Assembly (NCBI GenBank): GCA_024291935.2
Contig: CM044313.1
Span: 86,303,001-86,367,000, forward strand
Direction of reading: 5' to 3'
DNA from: Okapia johnstoni
Lineage: Eukaryota > Chordata > Mammalia > Artiodactyla > Giraffidae
Length of the DNA stretch: 64,000 nucleotides
The notes below the pieces were generated by a model. The model was not told the origin of the DNA. It did no database searches and saw only the letters and a list, made by a program, of their open reading frames with translations. How positions within the stretch are numbered: position 1 is the stretch's first letter; every line of letters starts with the position of its first letter. The position numbers were made by a program, and so were the translations under genes. This document shows, one piece after another, positions 1-10,709 of the stretch.

Positions 1-840
1 ACTCCTTGCTCTCCCCTTCCCATACTTATGTACCTGAAGTGTAATTGCATTTTACCTAGCTCGATAATTGCTTCGGGTTTCATTCCTCACCTTATGCTCT
101 CCCTTTGACCAAAATCTCCCTTTACTTCCTTCTAATAGCATCTGAGTAAAAGATGTTAATTTTTCAAGACTGAATTATACATATACTCCACTCTCACAAC
201 ACTTTACAAATGACTTCAGGTTAGTATATTTTCTATTTTCTCCAATAGACTCTTGGAGTGATGGGCAGACCTGTTTAATATCTTACTAAATAAATCACAA
301 CACAATTTCAAGGATCTTTAGGCCATATTTTCTTACAGTTTATTAATATTTTGTAGATTTATATCACTGACATCATTGGAAGTCTATTCTGAATCAGTTA
401 TAGGAGGACAAATATCAATCTTTAAAGTACCTTCAAAATATCTACTTTAAATAAGATAAGCATAAAGCAGTGCTTATTCCTGTGCACAGTGCACAGTCCT
501 GTTTTCACATATTCTAGCATCTTCAGAAAGTGTTTCCTAAGAAAAGAATGCTGAGACAGTGCTTAATAAGAAGAGAAAGAAAACGCAAGTTTATAAAAGA
601 TGGAACCTGCTTGCAGTTAGATAATGACCTCTGTGTTCTCTGCAGTCTACTGGGCACAAGAGCAACCTCTAATTTATGTTGTATTTTTGAAAGTGAATCC
701 TTTTTCCTTGAAGATAAGCATTCTGTGCCAGACTTCATACTACTACTTCAGATTAATCTACATAAAATATGCTTATGTCTTCTCCTCAAGCTTCCTGAGA
801 AGTTGTGTACCGTATATGGAATTTTATATCTGCCTGATTT
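1..840. other. Unassigned AT-rich DNA
   Basis: I recognise no repeat family or gene here. Open frames of 71 to 112 codons on both strands between about 520 and 910 overlap each other and resemble no protein family I know, so I treat them as chance. A 15-base interrupted palindrome (TGTGCAC, one base, GTGCACA) lies at 481-495. Confidence 0.5.
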
Positions 841-1079
841 TAGTGAACTTTTATTGTTGTTTAGTTGATAAGTTGTGTACGACTCTTTTGCGACCCATAG
901 ACTATAGACCGTAGCTCGTCAGCCTCCTCTGTCCTTGGGATTTCCCAGTCAAGAATACTGGAGTGGGTTGCCATTTCCTTCTCCAGGGGATCTCACAGAC
1001 CCAGGGATAGAACATGTGACTCCTGCATTTCAGGTGGATTCTTTGCCTATGAGCCACCAGGGAAGCCCTAGTGAACTTT
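841..1079 (-). mobile_element. Bov-tA SINE with 11-bp TSD
   Basis: Ruminant tRNA-derived SINE in reverse orientation. Reading plus, the body passes through the diverged BovA part (gactcttttgcgaccc), the conserved centre (aagaatactggagtgggttg) and ends at the complement of the SINE head, ccaccagggaagccc, at 1054-1068. The 11-bp repeat TAGTGAACTTT lies at 841-851 and 1069-1079 and is a perfect target-site duplication, so the insertion is complete and its borders are certain. Confidence 0.93.
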
Positions 1080-1184
1080 AGGCCCCTCAAAATTAAGCAT
1101 TAGATGATTAATCGTATCATAAAATGAGATATAAGAAGTAAAATTATTTTCTTCTTTGTGGTTGGATATCAGACCCTGTTTATC

Positions 1185-1349
1185 ACTGTTGTTCAGTCAC
1201 TCAGTTGTGTCCAGCTCTTTGCAACCCCATGGACTGCAACACACCAAGCTTCCCTGTCCTTCACCATCTCCCGGAGTTTGCTCAAACTCATGTCCATTGA
1301 GTCGATGATGCCATCCAACCATCTCCTCCTCTGTTGCCCCCTTCTCCAT
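1185..1349 (-). mobile_element. BovB LINE 3' end, 5'-truncated
   Basis: About 165 bp of the 3' terminus of the RTE-type LINE BovB in reverse orientation. It opens with gttgttcagtcactcag, continues through ctcatgtccattgagtcg and atgccatccaaccatctc, and breaks off at cccccttctcc. The wording is that of the C-terminal coding end and tail of BovB. It is severely 5'-truncated and has no coding potential. Confidence 0.88.
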
Positions 1350-1439
1350 AACCTTATGTTAAAAATGCTACAAAACTAAGAAGATAGCTCATTGAATTTT
1401 AGCCAATAACCAAATCTTTTAAAATGAAACATAACCGCC

Positions 1440-1775
1440 GTGTAACATTGTATAAGCTTAAAGTATACAACTTGCTGATTTTGTACATTTATATACTGCA
1501 ATATGATTACCACCACGGTGCTAGCTAACACCTCTGTCATGTCACATAACAGCTTCTTTTTTTTGTGACGAGAACAATTGTCTCTTAGCAACTTTGAAGT
1601 TTATAATACCGTACTGATGAATACAATTGCTATGCTATGCATTGGATCCCCAGAACTTATTATCTACTGGTTTCAAGTTTGCACCCTTAGACAACATCTC
1701 CACATTCCTCCACTCCTCCATTCATCCCTGGTAACCACCATTCTATTCTCTGTTTCTGTGAGTCCTGAATTATTT
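1440..1775 (-). mobile_element. L1M-type LINE 3' UTR relic
   Basis: An old mammalian L1 3' UTR on the minus strand. Diagnostic phrases in order are tatactgcaatatgattacc, ctcttagcaactttgaag, ggatccccagaacttatt and ggtaaccaccattctattct. All follow the order of L1MA/MB-type 3' UTR sequence read backwards. Divergence is high, with many small gaps. The subfamily is not resolved. Confidence 0.72.
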
Positions 1776-2229
1776 CAAAAACAAAGTCCAGTCCTCTATA
1801 TTCTTATTTATTAATAATAGCATTTGCATTCCTAAAGAAAAAAATATATGCTTTGTTCACTGCATAAAATCTAATAATTGTTAAAATATTATTCTATGAA
1901 AACAGTTATATCCCTAGATTGCATTTATTTTCTAAATTAGATTACTTTTCTTTCTAGAACCTTTGTTAATGCAACAAATCATAATAATATTAATAATATA
2001 TTACTCTTTCTTCTAGGGACCATTTCTAAATTCCTCCATAGGAAGGAAATAATTACTTTATTTAAACTTTTCTTTTAAGGAAATTAAATATATAGGAGAT
2101 GACAAAGTAAGGTTATAAAATTTACCCATTCTCACAAATTTTGATGTTAGAGATCAAAAACCTAACCTTTCTGGCATAAAAATGTTTTTCTTACAGTAAC
2201 ATTATTTGTTAATTTCTTTGCTTTGGTCT
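1776..2229. other. Unassigned AT-rich DNA
   Basis: Long A and T runs and TAA-type repeats (for example ataataatattaataatata near 1980-2000). I see no recognisable element or gene. Confidence 0.45.
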
Positions 2230-2408
2230 AGTCACTGTACTGAGCATTTTTAACACATATCATTTAGATTAAGCAGCTCAAAAATAAAATCCTATGCTTT
2301 ATATTCATTAAGTTTTTCATATTATGAAGCTAAGGAATCAGAAATTTTCGGAAATGCTGATTTGTACAGTCAGTAACAGAGCTTAATTTCAAGACTGTAA
2401 GTACTGCC
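2230..2408 (-). mobile_element. MIR SINE relic
   Basis: Read on the plus strand this follows the complement of MIR: tcactgtactgagcattttt, then gaagctaaggaatcag, then gtcagtaacagagctt and aatttcaagactg. The spacing fits MIR but divergence is heavy, so the call is moderate. Confidence 0.5.
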
Positions 2409-2414
2409 TTTCAT

Positions 2415-2437
2415 AGGTGTGTGTGTATATATATACG
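2415..2437. repeat. Short TG/TA microsatellite
   Basis: Alternating purine-pyrimidine run gtgtgtgtgtatatatatac directly ahead of the CHR-2 SINE. Confidence 0.8.
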
Positions 2438-2550
2438 CCTGTGCTGTGTGGCTTATAGGATCTTAGTTCCCTCACCAGACCAGGGATTGAATCTGGGACT
2501 CTCAGCAGTGAAAGAACCAAGTCCTAACAGATGGACAACGGGTTATTCAC
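2438..2550 (-). mobile_element. CHR-2-type SINE, reverse
   Basis: Cetartiodactyl tRNA-derived SINE in reverse orientation. The diagnostic text is ggatcttagttccc, then cagggattgaatctggg, then gcagtgaaagaaccaagtcc. CHR-2 predates the ruminant Bov-tA wave, which fits the higher divergence here. Confidence 0.78.
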
Positions 2551-2740
2551 TCACAGATATATTCTTAACCATTAAGACTGTCTCTCTCCTCAGGGAGAGA
2601 CCAATGACTATTGAGATCCTAATGCATGCCAGACTTTGTTGCATCCTTTATGACAACCTGTTCTGCATTTATTTCTCAAAAAAAGGTGACTTATTACTTA
2701 ATCATTTTCTGTCCCTCTCCTCTTTGGCATTTCTTGTAGA

Positions 2741-2840
2741 AATAACTGTTGAGTGCTTACTATATGCCGGACATTGTTGTCCTTGCTGGAGACAAAGCAA
2801 CGTGTAAACCAAACTCTAATTTCATGGAGTTTGCATTTAT
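2741..2840 (-). mobile_element. L2 LINE relic
   Basis: Contains the reverse-orientation L2 3'-end wording gagtgcttactatatgccgg followed by gctggagacaaagcaacg and tttcatggagtttgcattta. It is a short, diverged remnant; L2 is an ancient, inactive mammalian LINE. Confidence 0.6.
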
Positions 2841-3149
2841 AAATTTCCTCTTTAACCAAGAGATAATTTATAAGTAACTTCCTTAATTTCCAGATATTTG
2901 AGGCTTTCCTAGATTACTGACTTCTAATTATATTTCTTTGTGGTTAGAGCATACTCTCTAAATCCCTTTAAATTCATCAATACTAGATTTTTGGTACAGT
3001 GAATGGTCTAACTTGGTAAAGATACGTACGCACTTGTAAAGAATGTGTATTCTGTTGTCTTTGGATGCATTGTTCTAAAAATATAAATTAAAACAAGGTA
3101 TTGTTCAGATATAGTCTTTTATTTATTTATTGTTTTTATTACTGACTAT

Positions 3150-3416
3150 GTTATTCAGTTCAGTCACTCAGTCATGTCCGACTCTTTGTGACCCCACAGA
3201 CTGCAGCATGCCAGACTTCCCTGTCCATCACCAACACCCGGAGCCTGCTCAAATTCATGTCCATCAAGTCGGTGATGCCATCCAACCATCTCATCCTCTG
3301 TCGTCCCCTTCTCCTCCTGCCTTCAATCTTTCCCAGCATCAGGGTCTTTTCCAGTGACTCAGTTCTTCACATCAGGTGGCCAAAGTATTGGAGCTCCAGC
3401 TTCAGTATCAGTTATT
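3150..3416 (-). mobile_element. BovB LINE 3' end
   Basis: About 255 bp of BovB 3' end in reverse orientation, from cagttcagtcactcagtc to gccaaagtattggagctcc. It is 5'-truncated. The hexamer GTTATT flanks the body at 3150-3155 and 3411-3416 and may be a short target-site duplication, though six bases could match by chance. Confidence 0.9.
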
Positions 3417-3469
3417 AATATTTATTATTTGGTACATAATTGATCACTTTTGCTTTTCTAATGAATTTT

Positions 3470-4780
3470 CCTTTTTATTACTATGAAATAATACTTTTTA
3501 TCTCTGGTAATACTTTTTAATGAAGTCTTTCTTTTTCCTGAACTTAGTATATCCACTCTAAGTTGCATATGCTAACTCATTGTTTTATATATACTTTCTC
3601 TCAAGGTGAGTTTCTTCTCTTTTTCTTTTTCCTTCTCCATCCAAACTTTGAAGATGATACTTCACTATCTTCCAGTCTTATGGCTTCTGAGCCGCCATTC
3701 AAATTGTCTTTATATAACATTTTCATTTGTATCTACTTGTTTTGAAGATTTTTATTTGCCTTTCAGCATTTTGATTTTACGAATATTAACATAGTTTTCT
3801 TGGTACTTATTCATTTGAAATTTTCTGAGATGTTTGAAGTTATAAATGTATGCCATTCACTGCATTTGGATATTTATGTACATTATTTTTTAAAATATGT
3901 CCCAGTCTTCCCATCTGGTACTCAGATTACACACATATTAAACTGTTCAATACTGCCCCACAGGTTCCTGAGACACTTCTTTTTCTTTTTGAAAATTTCA
4001 CTTTATTCTCAATTTTTTTTCATGGATAATTTCTATTGATCTATCTTCAGGTTCAGGGTTTCTTTCCACTGTCATCTCCCTATGGTTATTGTGTTAACTA
4101 GTGGAAATGTTAATTTCTGATACTGTATTTTCTACTTATGAAACTTCCATCCTGTTCTTTTGTACCATTTCTTTATCTCAGTTATATTTATTATTTTTTT
4201 CATTCAACTCAAGTATGTTTTCCTTTATCTCATGAAGCATAGTTAAATACCTTCATTAAAGTCTTCGATGATTCCATTCTCTGGGTCTTCACAGGGTTAA
4301 TATCTTGTAATTATATTTTCCCTTGAGAATCAGTCATATTTTTCTAATTCTTTTAATGTTAAGTCATATCTGTGATATATTCTGTCTATTTAATGTCATA
4401 TTGTAGACACGCAGATTCTTTATAGTCATCTAGAGAGTGTTGATGTATTTATTCAGCAATCAGCCTAGCTAGGTTCAAACAATTACTACAAGTTTTATCT
4501 TGTTTTTGCAGCTAGTAGTTCAAATCTAAGTTAACTTTCTCTAAGTGTTTTATGTTTGTTTGCCTGTATCATGGAAATACATGTTTCAGGGATCAGATTA
4601 AGATTTGTGCAAGTTCATATGCAGAATCAGAGAATCTTCTTCCCAGCTCCATCTGGAATCTCATTTTCTACTATGGTTCATCAAGTGTTCTTCCCTAGTA
4701 TTTCTGGTCAGCAGAGTTTCTATGCTGAGTGATAGCTATCTATACTCTACTACTCCATGTGTGGGGGAGATACAGGACAG
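3470..4780 (-). mobile_element. L1M-type LINE 3' UTR relic
   Basis: A long, T-rich, heavily diverged stretch matching an old L1 3' UTR read on the opposite strand. Landmarks in order: tctctggtaatact, aaggtgagtttcttc, gatacttcactatcttcc, ggtactcagattacacac, tctattgatctatcttcagg, gaagcatagttaaatacc and cctagctaggttcaaac. Several internal deletions are implied, and open frames inside it are meaningless. Confidence 0.65.
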
Positions 4781-5251
4781 GAAAGAAAAATAGTAAAAAA
4801 TCATGGTCATGACAGTTGCTTCTCCAAATTCTGACCAACCTTTAAAATGAGACAAATTTGCTTACATTCCAACATTCTTTGATAGTTTTTTTTTTTAGTT
4901 CATTATTTTTTAAATTGTAGAATTTACAGTTGCAATTAGAATGATGCATGAAATACAGAGGGCTTTCACTGCTAAAGAGCAACCAGAATTTCAGGGAGAA
5001 ACTCTGTCATCATTTATAAGATTAATGAAAATTTCAAATAAAGTTGTTAAGTCTCCTTCCTGATACTTCATGTAATCAGAATTTCACACAATAAAAAGTT
5101 AGCTTTTTTTAAATTGACAGGTTTAGTTTACTTAGATTTCATATGAAAAAGACAGATACAGATTTTATTTATATACAGGTTTGACATATTCTATATTTAC
5201 ATAAATATATACATAAACACAAAGCTAAATAGGTTTGATTTGGGTACACAT
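4781..5251. other. Unassigned DNA
   Basis: AT-rich, with a T run near 4886-4896. I see no assignable element. Confidence 0.45.
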
Positions 5252-5475
5252 TTATCTAATGGTATCTGCACTGGTAAAGAATCCGCCTATCAATGCAGAA
5301 GATGCAAGAGACTCAGGTTCAATCCCTAGGTCAGAAAGATTCCCTGGTGTAGGAAATGGCAACCCACTCCAGTATCCTTCCCAGGATATCCCATGGACAG
5401 AGAAGCCTGGCTCGCTACAGTCCATGGGGTTGCCAAGAGTCAGACTCGACTGATCACACTTTAGTCTTATCTAAT
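5252..5475 (+). mobile_element. Bov-tA SINE with 9-bp TSD
   Basis: Forward ruminant SINE. The head is diverged (ctggtaaagaatccgcc). It then reads gcaacccactccagtatcc, cccatggacagagaagcc and tacagtccatggggttgcc, and ends with actcgactgatcac. The repeat TTATCTAAT at 5252-5260 and 5467-5475 is the target-site duplication. Confidence 0.92.
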
Positions 5476-6390
5476 AGACCCCTTAAAAAAAAAGTTTTCT
5501 TATATTTGTCACATTTGATAAACAGATGGCTTTTACCATGTATTCTCTAAACACATGGCTGGTATAAGAAAAGACTGAATTTTGTATATATAATAATATT
5601 TAGTGGATTTACTACAGTTTTAAATTTTCTGATATTTTAGTCAATAATTTCTGACTTATTTTCTTTTCCCAAGATAAAATTGTGCCACCTAAATTATTTT
5701 TATCAGACTTTTCAAATTTTTATATTTTATTTTATATAATTTGCTTTTTGCCATAATTAATGATAATGGAGATATTTTATATATAACTTTATTTCACCTT
5801 TAAATATTACATTGGACTTTCTGGCATTTATTGACACAATAATTTACATTGACCTATTATCTTTATGGAGATATATTCATATTTATAGGTTGCTCTACAC
5901 TGATATATTCTCTCATAGTAAGGATGAATGCTCATATCCCATTACTGATGTTTCATTAGTAGTATAACATTTCATCATCTATCCACTCTTAACTTTATTC
6001 TGTCCAGAAAATGTGTGGGTTCATTTTAATTCATTGAGTAGTTGGAAAAGAATTCTTCATAAAAAATACAAATCTTTTTCCTCCTTTTATTGATGCTAGA
6101 AAGTCCTGAAAGGCCATATATTCTGCTTTTCCCTCAGGCCCATTGGGAAAGCACCAGTTCCTGAGGAATAACTGATTTTAGCTTCCCCTTAAATACATTT
6201 ATAACTCTATTTAATTCTCAGATCTAGTATTATAAAACTCCCTTGCCTACAGAAAATCACTAATAAGGTGCACACTTAATTTTACCTCTACCTTTTTCTG
6301 ATCCAGTTTCTTATTTAGTTCAGAACTTGGGCATACAGAGGCAATGGTATTTATTTGCCTCCTTTAACACCAGAATTTTATCACTCTTAA
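5476..6390. other. Unassigned AT-rich DNA
   Basis: Strongly AT-rich sequence without identifiable repeat or gene. It could include untraceable LINE remnants. Confidence 0.4.
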
Positions 6391-6508
6391 TTGTTTGTAC
6401 TACTAACTCTATGAATTCTATTTCCTCATATATGCAATATTCTAATTTTTTGTTTGTACTATCAATCAAATCAATTCTACTTCATCATATATGCAATATT
6501 CTACTTTT
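6391..6508. repeat. 59-bp tandem duplication
   Basis: Two abutting 59-base units (6391-6449 and 6450-6508) align without a gap. Both begin ttgtttgtacta and share catatatgcaatattcta. I count about ten differences, roughly 83 percent identity. It is an old local duplication of otherwise unremarkable DNA. Confidence 0.9.
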
Positions 6509-8216
6509 ATAGCTAAAACAATAAAATGTTTTATTTCCCATATTCAACTCTCTAAGTCAATTTTGAAATTCAGGTTACTTACAATTTTCATTGATTATAA
6601 ATGCTATTTTGGTTTGGCATTTTTCATTACTATATGTTATACCAGTATATGCTACTGTAAGAAAGTGCATTATACAATAAGCTAATATTAATACAATATG
6701 CATTTATTAGTAGTAGATATATTATTTTACTAAATAATAAATTGGATATATAAATTTCAAACAATAGCTATTATTTTGCAAGTGTGACTACCTCAGAATT
6801 GGTAACCTTAAGTATGAATAGAATTTTCAGGGAGAGATACAATCTTCAGAATAATGATATTTATAAAAGTGATATTAAGAGCATGCTTTCTAATAGCTTT
6901 AACATCTCAGCAGTGTGTTTTCTCTCCCTGATGTAACTTCATGTTTACATACAAAACACCATGCTGCATAAGCACGGTAACTAATGCATGATTTTGTCTA
7001 CAAATAATAAGCACTGGTAGTTAAAAACTGACCTACCAAGGCACAATATTACCCTGAACCTTAAAGAAGAGCAACTTTTTTGGTTTCACCTTAGTAAAGA
7101 AGTAGACCCTTAAGCATTTTGTCAGCGTTTCAGGAGTGATGAATAAGCTGGCTTGAAGTACTTCTCACATGCATTTTAATGATTAGAAGGGATTATAATT
7201 CTCCCTAGCCTATCTATAATTCCATAGGAACCTAACTCCTGGAACTGAACCTGCATTATCTGGTAGGCATCTTTATAAATGAATCTAGAAATGCTGTTCA
7301 CAGTATTTGCCTCCAGTGACATTCATCCTAATTGAATTGTAAATGAAGCAGTCAGGGCGTAACCAACTTACAGCTCTCTTCACTACTGAAAGACAGGGAA
7401 AGGCCTTCAACATATCCCCTTTCATTGCTGGTAACTCTGAAATGACATTGAGATTTGACCATTCAAAGCTTCTCTTTTTATGGGAAGAGCTTCATTTTAA
7501 ATCGCCTATATCTTCAAGGTGTTCACTGGAGTGTCCTTGAAACAAAAGGAAACTTGAGAGTCAAATTCACATATATCATAGGCAAAAATGCTAACTCTGT
7601 GATCTATTTGCAAAATAATACCCAGTAGTTTACTAAAATATGGTAAGTAATCACAGGCTAAATGCTTTAACTAAATTTGGAAGACGCAAGTACTACTCAA
7701 AGTGTCTGAAATATCAAAATATATCTTGATTTTGATTTCTGCAAACAGTCTAATTTACACTTTGTGAATATGTTAATGAAACTTACAGTGGTATAGAGAA
7801 TCAGTTACATTTCTAAAACACACATATTCCAAATGTTAGAAATTCAATCTGACATCAAATAATTGTGATAGGAAGAAAACAAAGCAATAAATACCTTTTG
7901 ACTTGACTGCTAAGGAATAATTGCCAAGATTTAACAAAAAGCAAAAAATAAGTAATTTATGAAATATATACTATACTTTTTTTAAAAAAGAATCATTGTT
8001 ATATTTTAATGAACAGAACACTCGGTATGATGGACAATGGAGCATAGTTCAAGAAGCACTGACAGTAATAGACACGCTATTCCTAGCAACTTGAGGTTCC
8101 CTTACTTGCCTAAATATGACTATGCCTGACTAGAATTAACTTTACACTATTGTTTAAACAATCTAATCTCACTCCACTTTGACAAACTGAAATAATGAAA
8201 ATTTTGAAATAAAAAA
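6509..8216. other. Repeat-poor AT-rich block
   Basis: About 1.7 kb in which I recognise no interspersed repeat. A 65-codon frame at 7343-7540 has no family resemblance. The stretch around 7000-7560 is less AT-rich than its surroundings. Nothing shows function directly. Confidence 0.4.
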
Positions 8217-8601
8217 TCAGCAATTTAAAATGATGAAATTAACAAATGTGGATCTATGAAAGGGTGAGAGTTAATACGTTCCAGAACTTCTCAAGTGGCA
8301 CTAATAGTAAAGAATCTGCCTGCCAATGCAGGAGATGCAACAAACCTGGATTTGATCACTGGGTTGGAAAGATCCCCTGGAGCAGGAAATGACAACCAGC
8401 TACAGTATTCTTCCTTGGAAAATTCTATGGACAGGGGGACCTGGTGAGCTACAGCCCATGGGACTGCAGAGAGTTGGACATGACTGAGTGACGAAGCACA
8501 GTACAACTTTATCCCATTTTGGTGAAGTCAGTAATTTGAAATAAAATGAAGCTAACAAATGTAGAGATATCAAAGGGTCAGAGTCAACACATAAAACTCC
8601 A
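8217..8601. repeat. Diverged local duplication on both sides of a SINE
   Basis: The segments 8217-8283 and 8528-8601 align over about 70 bases at roughly 75 percent identity with small gaps. Shared blocks are tcag-aattt, taacaaatgt and aaagggt-agagt-aa. The Bov-tA SINE lies between them. They are too long and too diverged to be that SINE's target-site duplication, so a tandem duplication before SINE insertion is the simplest explanation. Confidence 0.7.
8284..8503 (+). mobile_element. Bov-tA SINE
   Basis: Forward SINE: gtaaagaatctgcctgccaa, ggagatgcaacaaacctgg, gatcccctggagcaggaaat, then gtgagctacagcccatggg and ggacatgactgagtgacg. No convincing short target-site duplication is visible. Confidence 0.92.
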
Positions 8602-8978
8602 CAGAAATTAAAGGAAAAATAGGAGAAATGAAAATGTAAGAGAAGAATTGACATAGGTAGAAAAAATATTGTGAAGGTTCTTATGCCATAATACAGTAAG
8701 ATTGTGGAGGCAGTATAATATGCACTAAAGATATTTATGGACTAATGAGAAAGTATGCTGGGATAAAAAAAAAAAAAAAACCTGAAACAAAAAGTATTAT
8801 GATCTAAATTCTGTCCTAAAATTCATAAGGTCCTAACCACTTTTAATAAAGAGACTTTGGCTTGCCTGCCTTTCAACTAAAAATAACAAGGAAAAATGAA
8901 TGGTAAAGAAAACAGTTTGAAGAATCTGAACAAGCATCAGAACTACAGTCAGATGTGTCAAGAATGGTGGACTTAGTA
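8602..8978. other. Unassigned DNA with A17 run
   Basis: Holds a homopolymer of about 17 A near 8766-8782. I see no recognisable element around it, so I cannot say whether the A run is a retrotransposon tail. Confidence 0.45.
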
Positions 8979-9190
8979 CAGTTCAGTACAGTTCAGTCGC
9001 TCAGTCGTATCCGACTCTTTGTGACCCCATGAACCGAAGCACGCCAGGCCTCCTTTCCATCACCAACTCCCAGAGTTCACCCAAACTCATGACCATTGAG
9101 TCGGTGATGCCATCCAACCATCTCATCCTCTGTCGTCCCCTTCTCTTCCTGCCTTCAATCTTTCCCAGCTTCAAGGTCTTTTCAAATGAG

Positions 9191-9604
9191 TCAGATCTTC
9201 CCATCAGGTGGCCAATATTGGAGTTTCAGCTTCAACATCAGTCTTTCCAATGAACACCCAGGACTGATCTCTTTTAGGATGGACTGGTTGGATCTCCTTG
9301 CAGTCCAAGGGACTCTCAAAAGTCTTCGCCAATACCATAATTCAAAAGCATCAATTCTTTGGTGCTCAGCTTTCTTCATAGTCCAACTCTCATATCCATA
9401 CATGACCACTGGAAAAACCATAGCCTTGACAGGACAGACCTTTGTTGGCAAAGCAATGTCTCTGCTTTTTAATATGCTGTCTAGGTTGGTCATAACTTTT
9501 CTTGCAAGGAGTAAGCATCTTTTAATTTCATGGCTGAAATCACCATCTGCAGTGATTTTGCAGCCCAAAAAAATAAAGTCTGACACTTTCCACTGTCTCC
9601 CCAT
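9191..9604 (-). pseudogene. BovB C-terminal fragment
   Basis: A 137-codon open stretch downstream of the RT in a different frame, with the BovB C-terminal wording [14 protein letters not shown] and VVMYGYESWT, and then [12 protein letters not shown]. The frame change between this and the RT piece shows at least one disabling indel in the element. Confidence 0.85.
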
Positions 9605-10385
9605 CTATTTCCCATGAAGTGATGGGACCAGATGCCATGATCTTAGTTTTCTGAATGTTGAGCTTTAAGCCAACTTTTTCACTCTCCTCTTTCCCTTTCA
9701 TCAAGAGGCTCTTTAGTTCTTCTTCACTTTCTGCCATAAGGGTGCTGTCATCTGCATATCTGAGGTTATTGATATTTCTCCCGGCAATCTTGATTCCAGC
9801 TTGGGCTTCCTCCAGCCCAGCATTTCTCATGATGTACTCTGCATATAAGTTAAATAAGCAGGGTGACAATATACAGCCTTGACGTACTCCTTTTCCTATT
9901 TGGAACCAGTCCGTTGTTCCATGTCCAGTTCTAACTGTTGCTTCCTGACCTGCATACAGATTTCTCAAGAGGCAGGTCAGGTGGTCTGGTATTCCCATCT
10001 CTTTCAGAATTTTCCACAGTTTATTGTGATCCACACAGTCAAAGACTTTGGCATAGTCAATATAGCAAAAATAGATGGTTTTTTTGAACTCTCTTGCTTT
10101 TTCAATGATCCAGCGGGTGTTCGCAATTTGATCTCTGGTTCCTCTGCCTTTTCTAAAACCAGCTTGAACATCTGGAAGTTCATGGTTCACATATTGCTGA
10201 GGCCTGGCTTGGAGAATTTTGAGCATTACTTTACTAGCATGTGAGATGAGTGCAATTGTGCGGTAGTTTGAGCATTCTTTGGCATTACCTTTCTCTGGGA
10301 TTGGAATGAAAACTGACCTTTTCCAGGCCTGTGGCCACTGCTGAGTTTTCCAAATTTGCTGGCATATTGAGTAAAGCACTTTCAC
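9540..10385 (-). pseudogene. BovB reverse-transcriptase fragment
   Basis: A 281-codon open stretch carrying most of the RT core of the 1.7-kb BovB. Visible motifs: the template-binding region with IPIPEKGN and NYRTIALIS near residues 27-48; motif A as IDYAKVFD (aspartates 110 and 116); motif B as GVRQGCILSP at 166-175; and the catalytic box YADD at 210-213, preceded by LR. The palm active site is therefore intact by inspection. The frame is lost after about residue 265, the initiator methionine is internal to the real protein, and the endonuclease is absent, so it is a non-functional relic. Confidence 0.9.
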
Positions 10386-10709
10386 AGCAGCATCTTTTAG
10401 GATTTGAAATAGCTCAACTGGAATTCCATTACCTCCACTAGCTTTGTTCGTAATGATGCTTCCTAAGGCCCTCTTGACTTCACATTCCAGGATGTCTGGC
10501 TCTAGGTGAGTGTGAGTGATTACACCATCGTGATTATCTGGTTCGTGAAGATCTATTTTGTACAGTTCTTCTGTGTATTATTGCCACCTCTTCTTAATAT
10601 CTTCTACTTCTGTTAGGTCCCTACCATTTCTGTCCTTTATTGAGTCCATCATTGCATGAAATGTTCCCTTGGTATCTCTAATTTTCTTGAAGAGATCTCT
10701 AGTCTTTCC

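Larger units (their letters stand above)
8979..10709 (-). mobile_element. BovB LINE, 1.7 kb, 5'-truncated
   Basis: The best-preserved BovB copy in the window, in reverse orientation. It runs from the 3' terminus (cagttcagtcgctcagtc at 8988) back through the C-terminal region and the reverse transcriptase, and stops at ctctagtctttcc. A full BovB of this type is about 3.2 kb with an endonuclease upstream of the RT; that part is missing. The coding frame is broken in places, for example near 9540, and by a stop at about 10579. No clear target-site duplication was found. Confidence 0.95.

Noticed and set aside
530..914. Overlapping frames of 112 and 96 codons near the window start
   Set aside because: They overlap in different frames, one runs into the Bov-tA SINE, and neither resembles a protein family.
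5261..5466. tRNA-like promoter boxes in Bov-tA SINEs as possible tRNA genes
   Set aside because: The tRNA-like part belongs to a dispersed SINE with target-site duplication and lacks a complete cloverleaf; the same holds for the other Bov-tA copies.
9655..10244. Plus-strand open frames of up to 121 codons over the 1.7-kb BovB
   Set aside because: They are antisense shadows of the BovB reverse transcriptase, repeated at other BovB copies (34877-35242, 51080-51445).
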